Source: Alphaproteobacteria bacterium
GTDB taxonomy: Bacteria > Pseudomonadota > Alphaproteobacteria > Micavibrionales > Micavibrionaceae
Length of the DNA stretch: 5,416 nucleotides
NCBI GenBank assembly: GCA_023301785.1
Contig: JALZUF010000294.1
Span: 1-5,416, forward strand
Direction: 5' to 3'
Below the pieces are notes generated by a model that made no database searches, was not told where the DNA came from, and saw only the letters and a program-made list of their open reading frames with translations. The first letter of the stretch is position 1. Every line of letters starts with the position of its first letter. Below, one piece after another: positions 1-4,517 of this stretch. The translations under genes and the position numbers were made by a program.

Positions 1-211
1 TTTCTACATTTGCTTCTTGATATTCACCAGCATACTTATCTTCTATAATCGTACTTTCTGGGATGTCTGTAACAGTATTAACGCCTTCGCGTAGGCTCAA
101 TGTGTCGCTCTGCTTCGCCTTAGGGAAGAACTTATTGCCACTAGCCTCCTGTGCATTCGCCAAAGGACCAAGTGACATTATAAATAGCGATAAAAGCAGT
201 ATTCTTTTCAT
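1..211 (-). CDS. Secreted/periplasmic protein of unknown function, N-terminal part only (cut by window edge)
   Basis: Reading leftward from the ATG at 211 gives 70 open codons with no stop before the window edge, so the C-terminus is missing. Residues 1-20 form a clear Sec signal peptide: Lys2-Arg3, a hydrophobic core (ILLLSLFIMSLG), then an AxA-type cleavage site Ala18-Asn19-Ala20 before Gln21. The visible mature part is hydrophilic and rich in Glu, Lys, Ser and Thr. I recognise no domain in it, and no lipobox cysteine is present. The start at 211 is chosen because the next Met (codon 12) would destroy the signal peptide. There is no Shine-Dalgarno sequence, but a TATAAT box lies 6 bp upstream, so the mRNA may be leaderless. 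The gene points the same way as mutY and begins 58 bp after it. Function is unknown; export is inferred from the signal peptide. Confidence 0.72.
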   Translation of the reverse strand, partial: MKRILLLSLFIMSLGPLANAQEASGNKFFPKAKQSDTLSLREGVNTVTDIPESTIIEDKYAGEYQEANVE

Positions 212-217
212 AGTTAT

Positions 218-247
218 ATTATATGTCTGATTTGCAAGAAGACGCAA
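218..247 (-). promoter_or_regulatory. Candidate promoter for a leaderless transcript of the exported-protein gene
   Basis: On the minus strand, TATAAT (223-218) is a perfect -10 hexamer. TTGCGT (247-242) lies 18 bp upstream as a weak -35 (3 of 6 bases, TTG matching). Only 6 bp (ATAACT) separate the -10 from the ATG at 211, so transcription would be expected to start at or next to the A of the start codon. This fits the lack of a Shine-Dalgarno sequence. The region is AT-rich, so a chance TATAAT is possible. Confidence 0.45.
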
Positions 248-258
248 ATTGTCTTCTT
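230..258. repeat. Two interlocked perfect inverted repeats (S1-S2-S1'-S2')
   Basis: On the plus strand the segment is built of ATTTGC (230-235), AAGAAGAC (236-243), GCAAAT (244-249), one T, then GTCTTCTT (251-258). The first and third blocks are reverse complements (6 bp), and so are the second and fourth (8 bp). Each stem uses the other's arm as its loop. With essentially no linker bases the two stems are probably mutually exclusive in RNA rather than a true pseudoknot. As DNA it could be a protein-binding site covering the -35 and spacer of the candidate promoter. Confidence 0.6.
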
Positions 259-266
259 TATTTTTT
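236..266 (+). terminator. Weak hairpin plus T-tract between mutY and the exported-protein gene
   Basis: An 8-bp stem (236-243 with 251-258, 7-nt loop) is followed on the plus strand by a T-rich run (257-266, one A interruption), the form of a small intrinsic terminator. The orientation is puzzling because no plus-strand gene ends here. In the mutY direction the hairpin starts 11 bp after the stop codon but lacks a good downstream U-tract. It could end antisense transcription, stabilise the mutY 3' end, or be part of the regulatory repeat. Only three of the eight pairs are G-C, so it is weak. Confidence 0.35.
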
Positions 267-269
267 CAT

Positions 270-1340
270 TTAATTCATCAGCTTAACAACTTTTTTAAAC
301 AACGTTGGTAAGCCAAGTTCCGATAATTTAGATTTTGGCATCCAAATAAGGTCTTTTTGAGCGTTTTTTATGTTACTTGAGCCTTGAATATGCAATTTAA
401 GATCAAAATGCGTAAAACTATGCGTAATAAACACTTTTTTATCTTCATAACCGTCTTTAAACTCTATTTTTTCACTCTTTTCAATCCAATTTGATGTCGG
501 TAAGCCTAACATACCGCCGAGCATTTCTTTTTCATCACGTCGCTCAAAAGCAATTTCACCTTTTTTATTTTCAATCCAATAAACATGGCCATGCTTTTGT
601 GGTTTGGCTTTCTTTGCCTTTCGCGCTGGCAATGTATCAGCAATGCCTTGCGCATACCCCAAACACATCTCACGAACAGGACAAAGCATACACCTGGGTG
701 ATTTAGGCGTACACACACTTGATCCTAAATCCATCAACGCTTGTGCATAATCACCAGGGCGATCCTCACGATCATCCGCCAGCCCCGCCGCTAATTCCTT
801 CAACCTCGGCTTACTATCAGGCATAGGCTGCGTCACCGCATAGATCCGCGCCATCACACGTTCAATATTCCCATCGACTACATTGGCGGGCTTGTTAAAC
901 GCAATCGCACGTACAGCCGCACTGGTATAACCACCAATCCCAGGTAACTCCTCCAGCTCCTTTTGTGTTTGCGGAAACACACCATCCAATTCTTCACTTA
1001 CGACTTTGGCGCACTTATGAAGGTTACGCGCTCGCGCATAGTACCCAAGCCCTGCCCACTCATGCATCACATCATCTTGTATCGCGCTTGCCAAATCATG
1101 CACCGTTGGCCACTTCTCAATAAACTTGTGAAAATATGGGCCTACCGTCACGACGGTCGTCTGCTGCAACATAATCTCAGACAGCCAAACATAATATGGA
1201 TTAGGCTTCGATTTACTTCCTTTTTCACCCTTACTGGGCACACGCCAAGGCAAGGTTCGCTGATGCTTGTCGTACCAGCTTAAGATTTTATGTCTAAAAT
1301 CATCGATATTTAAATTGTGAGAGGTCGTCAAATTTGCCAT
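270..1340 (-). CDS. mutY: Adenine DNA glycosylase MutY (A/G-specific), 356 aa
   Basis: Base-excision repair enzyme that removes adenine mispaired with 8-oxoguanine or G, limiting G:C to T:A mutations. Seen in order: N-terminal RTLPWR (28-33); SEIMLQQT (54-61), with Glu55 matching the catalytic Glu37 of E. coli; the helix-hairpin-helix LPGIGGYTSAAV (132-143); VDGNIERV (155-162), with Asp156 matching catalytic Asp138; and a [4Fe-4S] loop of Cys210, 217, 220 and 226 in the classic C-x6-C-x2-C-x5-C spacing. A C-terminal NUDIX-like 8-oxoG-recognition domain (about 245-356) includes LGGMLGLP (274-281) and the FTHF loop (309-312). Length matches the family (about 350 aa). The frame is open upstream to 1472, but those 44 codons lie antisense to the divergent gene and look unlike MutY, so ATG 1340 is used. 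No convincing Shine-Dalgarno precedes it: an AAGG lies 17 nt away, too far. Confidence 0.96.
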   Translation of the reverse strand: MANLTTSHNLNIDDFRHKILSWYDKHQRTLPWRVPSKGEKGSKSKPNPYYVWLSEIMLQQTTVVTVGPYFHKFIEKWPTVHDLASAIQDDVMHEWAGLGYYARARNLHKCAKVVSEELDGVFPQTQKELEELPGIGGYTSAAVRAIAFNKPANVVDGNIERVMARIYAVTQPMPDSKPRLKELAAGLADDREDRPGDYAQALMDLGSSVCTPKSPRCMLCPVREMCLGYAQGIADTLPARKAKKAKPQKHGHVYWIENKKGEIAFERRDEKEMLGGMLGLPTSNWIEKSEKIEFKDGYEDKKVFITHSFTHFDLKLHIQGSSNIKNAQKDLIWMPKSKLSELGLPTLFKKVVKLMN

Positions 1341-1350
1341 AGTAGTGTTT

Positions 1351-1824
1351 ATGTGTGCCTTAAAACTTATTTCAAATGCCATACCGAAAGTAACCGATAA
1401 AACCTTTAAGCGTAAATATATCGCTTTGGGACGAATTGTCACGCAATGGCGTGATATTGTTGGTGATAACATGGCCGACCACGCACAACCTCTTAAAATC
1501 CACTACCGTAAACCCAAGCGTAAAGGCGACCGAGCCACAGCCACCTTGGATGTTGCCACCTCTTCTGCTCAGGCATCTCTTCTTGTCATGCAAAAGGGCG
1601 TGATCTTGGAGAAAATCAATCATATCTTTGCGGACTCCTTGATTACGGATATTAAATTTGTTCATCAAACCACACATAAGCCACAAACCAAGGTTAAAAA
1701 AGCCGCTATATTATCCGATGAGCAAAAAAACAGTTTATCCGACATGCTAGATAATATAGAAGATAGTGAACTTAAAGCGCGCCTCGCCTCAATGGGTGAA
1801 GCCTTCTTTAAGGATAAGAATTAA
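1351..1824 (+). CDS. DUF721 / DciA-like protein, probable DnaB-helicase loader (157 aa)
   Basis: DUF721 proteins include DciA, the helicase operator that helps load replicative DnaB in bacteria lacking DnaC or DnaI. Seen here: an N-terminal stretch ending in the hallmark W-x-x-I-V-G (Trp33-Gly38); a basic patch RKPKRKGD (53-60); a beta-strand-like TATLDVATSSAQASLL (63-78) with the family's small-residue run; and a C-terminal segment like that of alphaproteobacterial homologues (DMLDNIEDSELKARLASMG). The start is uncertain: GTG at 1345 is in frame and adds two residues, and an in-frame TGA at 1318 rules out anything longer. Neither start has a ribosome binding site. It is divergent from mutY with a 10-bp gap, and efp follows after 35 bp with no terminator visible. 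The domain call is strong; the loader role is inferred from the family. Confidence 0.85.
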   Translation: MCALKLISNAIPKVTDKTFKRKYIALGRIVTQWRDIVGDNMADHAQPLKIHYRKPKRKGDRATATLDVATSSAQASLLVMQKGVILEKINHIFADSLITDIKFVHQTTHKPQTKVKKAAILSDEQKNSLSDMLDNIEDSELKARLASMGEAFFKDKN

Positions 1825-1848
1825 AAAAACGCCGCTAAAATACTAATT

Positions 1849-1852
1849 AGGA
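1849..1852 (+). promoter_or_regulatory. Ribosome binding site of efp
   Basis: AGGA lies 7 nt before the ATG at 1860, the clearest Shine-Dalgarno sequence in the window. It fixes the efp start. The 35-bp gap before efp is AT-rich, with a TAAAAT at 1836-1841 that could serve as a -10, but I find no matching -35, so I do not call a separate promoter. Confidence 0.6.
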
Positions 1853-1859
1853 ATATATT

Positions 1860-2426
1860 ATGAAAGTCTCTGCGATTACGCTTCGTAAAGGAAACGTGCT
1901 TGAATATAACGGAAAACTGATGATCGTAACGGGTCAGGAAATCATGCAACCCGGTAAAGGTGCTTCTGTTATTCAGGTTGAAATGCGCGATATCCGCACA
2001 GGCAACAAAGACAACGTTCGCTTCAGAACCCAAGAAACGATTGAGCGTATTCGCTTAGACCAATCAGATCACCAATATCTATTTAATGATGGCGAAACAT
2101 ATACATTCATGAGTAATGAAACGTACGAACAAGTTATGGTTGATAAGGAACTTATCGGTGATGCAGCCGTCTTCTTACAAGACGGTATGGTTGTATCTCT
2201 TGAAAGTCACGAAGGTGAGCCTTTAGGGGTTCATTTGCCAGATACCGTCACCATGGAAATCACAGAAGCCGAGCCTGTCGTTAAAGGCCAAACGGCAACA
2301 ACATCATATAAGCCAGCTATCCTTGAGAATGGCGCAAAAGTAATGGTGCCACCTTTTATTGATGTCGGTACACGCATCATTGTTAAAACCGAAGATTCAA
2401 CATACGTCGAACGCGCGAAAGATTAA
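1860..2426 (+). CDS. efp: Translation elongation factor P (EF-P), 188 aa
   Basis: EF-P binds between the P and E sites of the ribosome and speeds peptide-bond formation at consecutive prolines. The protein has the three-domain layout: N-terminal KOW-like domain (about 1-65) with the tip loop PGKGAS; central OB domain (about 66-125) with YLFNDGETYTFM (74-85); and C-terminal OB domain (about 130-188) with LPDTVTMEI, TSYKPAILENGAKVMVPPFI and a terminal YVERAK. The loop residue is Lys33, matching E. coli Lys34, the site of beta-lysylation by EpmA. An Arg-type (EarP) modification is therefore excluded. No modifying enzyme gene is in this window. Length equals the E. coli protein (188 aa). It ends 3 bp before the next gene, so the two are very probably co-transcribed and translationally coupled. 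Confidence 0.97.
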   Translation: MKVSAITLRKGNVLEYNGKLMIVTGQEIMQPGKGASVIQVEMRDIRTGNKDNVRFRTQETIERIRLDQSDHQYLFNDGETYTFMSNETYEQVMVDKELIGDAAVFLQDGMVVSLESHEGEPLGVHLPDTVTMEITEAEPVVKGQTATTSYKPAILENGAKVMVPPFIDVGTRIIVKTEDSTYVERAKD

Positions 2427-2429
2427 ATT

Positions 2430-3239
2430 ATGCCTGCTACATCCCCTATCCTAAATATTATGATGAAAGCTGCTGAAAAAGCGGGTCGTTCGTTATCACG
2501 TGACTTTGGTGAGGTTGAAAATCTTCAAGTATCCCGTAAAGGCCCTGCTGATTTTGTGACGCACGCGGATAAACGCGCCGAGGAAATCATCCACGAAGAA
2601 TTAAGCAAAGCGCGCCCTGGCTATTCATTCTTAATGGAAGAAGGCGGCGTCATCAAAGGCGACAACGAAGATAACAAATGGATTATTGATCCTCTTGATG
2701 GCACGCATAACTTCATGCACGGTATTCCGCACTGGTGTGTTTCTATTGCCCTCGAGAGTAAAGGCAAGATTGAAGCTGGCGTTATCTACGACCCAATCAA
2801 AGAAGAAACATTTGTCGCCGAGCGTAATGGCGGCGCATGGCTGAATGGCCGTAAACGCCTTCGCGTATCAAGCCGCAGTGACCTTGAAATGGCAACTATC
2901 GCCTTTGGTTCTGCTTACATGGATGGAGCAAAACAAAAAACATTCATCACCGAGCTGAATAACGTTTCTCTACAAGCACCAATGGTTAGACGCTATGGCG
3001 CCGCCGCTCTTGATTTGGCCTACATCGCCGCAGGTCGTTTAGACGGCTATTGGGAGCGTGGTATCAAATCTTGGGATATCGCCGCAGGCGTTCTTATTGT
3101 GAAAGAAGCAGGTGGCTTTGCCACGTCTATTGATGACGAGAAAAACCCTGTTTATAACAACCAGATCGTTTCGGGCAATCAGCCTATTTATAACTTCTTG
3201 CGTAAAGACTTACGTGAAACGGCGAAAAAAGCGGCATAA
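2430..3239 (+). CDS. suhB: Inositol monophosphatase family protein (SuhB-like), 269 aa
   Basis: Mg2+-dependent, Li+-sensitive-type phosphatase fold that hydrolyses inositol-1-phosphate or related sugar phosphates; E. coli SuhB also acts in rRNA transcription antitermination complexes. Visible signatures: KGPADFVTHADKRAE (37-51); the metal-ligand Glu70 in FLMEEGG; the motif DPLDGTHNF (87-95) with Asp87 and Asp90 as ligands; GIPHWCVSIAL (98-108); and WDIAAG (215-220) with ligand Asp216. All expected metal ligands are present, so it should be active, though the substrate cannot be read from sequence. Length is typical. ATG 2430 lies 3 bp after the efp stop with no clear ribosome binding site, suggesting coupling. 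MM at codons 11-12 could be alternative starts, but the first ten residues resemble alphaproteobacterial homologues. The next gene follows after 5 bp. The symbol is by family resemblance; orthology to E. coli suhB is not proven. Confidence 0.92.
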   Translation: MPATSPILNIMMKAAEKAGRSLSRDFGEVENLQVSRKGPADFVTHADKRAEEIIHEELSKARPGYSFLMEEGGVIKGDNEDNKWIIDPLDGTHNFMHGIPHWCVSIALESKGKIEAGVIYDPIKEETFVAERNGGAWLNGRKRLRVSSRSDLEMATIAFGSAYMDGAKQKTFITELNNVSLQAPMVRRYGAAALDLAYIAAGRLDGYWERGIKSWDIAAGVLIVKEAGGFATSIDDEKNPVYNNQIVSGNQPIYNFLRKDLRETAKKAA

Positions 3240-3244
3240 ATATT

Positions 3245-4333
3245 ATGGTGCGTCACTTCATAACCACAGCCGTTCTGATTTGCGCGACAATCACACTACC
3301 TTCTTATGCTCACGCTCAAGATAATTCTAGTGAATTAAAAGGCTATGTCCCGCCGCCGATGTTTGGAACGCCGCGCGTTGCGCCGCCGAAAAAGAAAAGC
3401 CCAGACGTCCCTACAATGCCAAAACTTTCTGTACCATCAAAAAACATCGGTACTGAGCTAGACAATGAGCCTCTTATTAAAGAACGTGTTGCTCCTGTCA
3501 TCGACACAACAAAACCCACACCTGCTAAAATCAAGCCTGCCAAAACCAAACCTACTCCTATTAAAAAACAAATTCAAAAGCCAATAGAGCCCATTAAAAA
3601 ACCTGCCGCCATTCCAGCAAAAAAGCCTAAAGTTGAAGCGCCCAAAGAAATCAAAGAGACAGGAACTGTTGAAAAGAACCTCGTTAAACCAGGTTTAGAG
3701 CCTATCAATCTGAGAAAAGAAGAGCCCGAGAAGAAAACTAAGCCCAAGCCTTCAAAGCCTGAGCCTCTGCAAATCAAAAAAAGCGAACCAAAAGATAAGC
3801 CTAAGCCAACCAGCAAGGGTATCGTCAAAGGCCCTAAAACAATGCCTGCCGTTAAAAAACAAGGCGTTGATAGCGAAGTGCTTTACGCCCCCAAAACAGA
3901 GAAACCTGTCACCTTGATGGATCGCGCGCAAAAGCAAAACACTAATAAAGACGCCAAGCCTGTCAAAAAAGAAATTTCAAAAGAATACCCTTTGCCCAGC
4001 TTCAATGTCTTGGCCGATGGCAATCGAAAACTAAACATAATTTTCCCTGAAAACGTCGATAAAATCCAAGACGAGCAAACACACGCCTTAAACGAGATGA
4101 TCTTACCCATATTAGAAGACGGTAAAAATACCCGTATTCGCCTAGAATCCTTCGCCAGCCCTAATACCAAAACCCTTAATGGAGACCGCCGTACCGCCCT
4201 ATCACGTGCTATGTCTGTGCGTAAATATTTAGTTGAGCAAGGCATTAGCCCAAATCGTATAGATGTTCGCTCTTTAGGCTCAAAAACAACCGTTCAACCC
4301 ATGGATCGCGTTGAAATTTTCATCGTTAAGTAA
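3245..4333 (+). CDS. Exported Lys/Pro-rich protein with C-terminal OmpA-like domain (362 aa)
   Basis: Residues 1-24 are a signal peptide (Arg3-His4, hydrophobic core, Ala22-His23-Ala24 then Gln25). Residues about 25-252 are a low-complexity region dominated by Lys and Pro (repeated KP, KPxP, IKKP units), reminiscent of the extended TonB or Tol-type linkers. It starts with a Pro-Pro-Pro at 36-38. Residues about 260-362 resemble an OmpA/MotB-like peptidoglycan-binding domain: LNIIFPENV, then ALSRAMSVRKYLVEQGI and RIDVRSLGSKTT, with Arg321 in the place of the conserved diaminopimelate-contacting Arg. The usual Asp of the GHTD motif is absent (SFASPN at 302-307). No beta-barrel and no lipobox are present, so it is probably a soluble periplasmic protein. 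The gap to the phosphatase gene is 5 bp. The specific role is unknown; a cell-wall-associated scaffold is an inference. Confidence 0.82.
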   Translation: MVRHFITTAVLICATITLPSYAHAQDNSSELKGYVPPPMFGTPRVAPPKKKSPDVPTMPKLSVPSKNIGTELDNEPLIKERVAPVIDTTKPTPAKIKPAKTKPTPIKKQIQKPIEPIKKPAAIPAKKPKVEAPKEIKETGTVEKNLVKPGLEPINLRKEEPEKKTKPKPSKPEPLQIKKSEPKDKPKPTSKGIVKGPKTMPAVKKQGVDSEVLYAPKTEKPVTLMDRAQKQNTNKDAKPVKKEISKEYPLPSFNVLADGNRKLNIIFPENVDKIQDEQTHALNEMILPILEDGKNTRIRLESFASPNTKTLNGDRRTALSRAMSVRKYLVEQGISPNRIDVRSLGSKTTVQPMDRVEIFIVK

Positions 4334-4352
4334 CGATAAGCCACCAAAAACT

Positions 4353-4361
4353 AAAACCTTT
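4353..4361 (+). repeat. Left arm of a long-range inverted repeat (AAAACCTTT)
   Basis: The nine bases are the exact reverse complement of AAAGGTTTT at 4503-4511, next to the DsbA-like start codon. In RNA, C4351-G4513 and a U4352-G4512 wobble would extend the helix to 11 pairs. It overlaps the DnaA-box match by one base. Confidence 0.4.
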
Positions 4362-4369
4362 GTGGATAA
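4361..4369 (-). other. Single perfect DnaA-box match (TTATCCACA on minus strand)
   Basis: TGTGGATAA on the plus strand equals the consensus high-affinity DnaA box TTATCCACA on the minus strand. I found no other exact match in the window, and there is no cluster, AT-rich unwinding element or dnaA/dnaN gene that would mark an origin. It may be a lone DnaA regulatory site or chance. Confidence 0.3.
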
Positions 4370-4374
4370 ACAGG

Positions 4375-4392
4375 CATAGCAACAGCGCTATG
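4375..4392. repeat. Small perfect inverted repeat CATAGC-N6-GCTATG
   Basis: CATAGC (4375-4380) and GCTATG (4387-4392) are perfect reverse complements around a 6-base loop, AACAGC. It lies one base upstream of the TTGACA at 4394-4399. With no T-tract on either side it is a poor terminator. It could be an operator next to a -35 element or a chance palindrome. Confidence 0.35.
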
Positions 4393-4502
4393 ATTGACAA
4401 TAAAGCCCTCAATACAGCACTTTATACTAGATTTCTAAATACCATTGCTTTACATATATGCGGATAATATCGCAAATACGATAAAGCTTAATAATAAAAA
4501 CG

Positions 4503-4511
4503 AAAGGTTTT
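4503..4511 (+). promoter_or_regulatory. Ribosome binding site and right arm of the inverted repeat
   Basis: AAAGG (4503-4507) ends 10 nt before the ATG at 4518 and is the likely Shine-Dalgarno sequence of the DsbA-like gene. The same bases with GTTTT form the right arm that can pair with 4353-4361. They also allow a local 5-bp hairpin (AAAAC 4497-4501 with GTTTT 4507-4511, loop GAAAG) that would partly hide the site. Confidence 0.45.
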
Positions 4512-4517
4512 GGCACC

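Larger units (their letters stand above)
4334..4517 (+). promoter_or_regulatory. 184-bp intergenic region likely driving the DsbA-like gene
   Basis: This is the only long non-coding gap in the window. It holds a DnaA-box match (4361-4369), a 6-bp hairpin (4375-4392), a perfect TTGACA (4394-4399), a TATACT (4423-4428), an AT-rich tract, a 5-bp hairpin (4468-4472 with 4479-4483) and a ribosome binding site. TTGACA and TATACT are 23 bp apart, too far for a normal sigma-70 promoter, so I cannot name the exact promoter. I see no strong intrinsic terminator after the OmpA-like gene, so read-through is possible. Confidence 0.4.

Noticed and set aside
491..1283. Plus-strand open frames inside mutY (491-706, 963-1283)
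   Set aside because: They are antisense to a strongly conserved gene, have no ribosome binding site, and their translations show no domain or plausible composition.
1341..1472. In-frame 44-codon N-terminal extension of MutY
   Set aside because: It lies wholly antisense to the DUF721 gene, does not resemble MutY N-termini, and the protein from ATG 1340 already has the full family length.
1825..1859. Separate efp promoter in the 35-bp gap
   Set aside because: TAAAAT at 1836-1841 resembles a -10, but no -35 is found at suitable spacing; read-through from the DUF721 gene is simpler.
3343..4245. Several minus-strand open frames opposite the OmpA-like gene
   Set aside because: The Lys/Pro-rich coding strand (AAA, CCT, CCA codons) yields long stop-free Phe/Gly/Leu-rich antisense frames as a composition effect; none has a start signal or recognisable domain.
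4341..4392. Rho-independent terminator after the OmpA-like gene
   Set aside because: The possible stems (CCACCAAA with TTTGTGG including a bulge; CATAGC with GCTATG) are short and no T-tract follows either.
4394..4428. TTGACA...TATACT as a standard sigma-70 promoter
   Set aside because: Spacing is 23 bp rather than 16-18 bp, and no -10-like hexamer lies at the right distance from TTGACA; kept only as components of the intergenic region.
4468..4483. TATCG-N6-CGATA hairpin as a riboswitch or operator
   Set aside because: A 5-bp palindrome in AT-rich DNA is expected by chance and no larger conserved structure surrounds it.
4361..4517. Replication origin
   Set aside because: Only one DnaA-box match, no box cluster, and no origin-linked genes (dnaA, dnaN, parAB) in the window.
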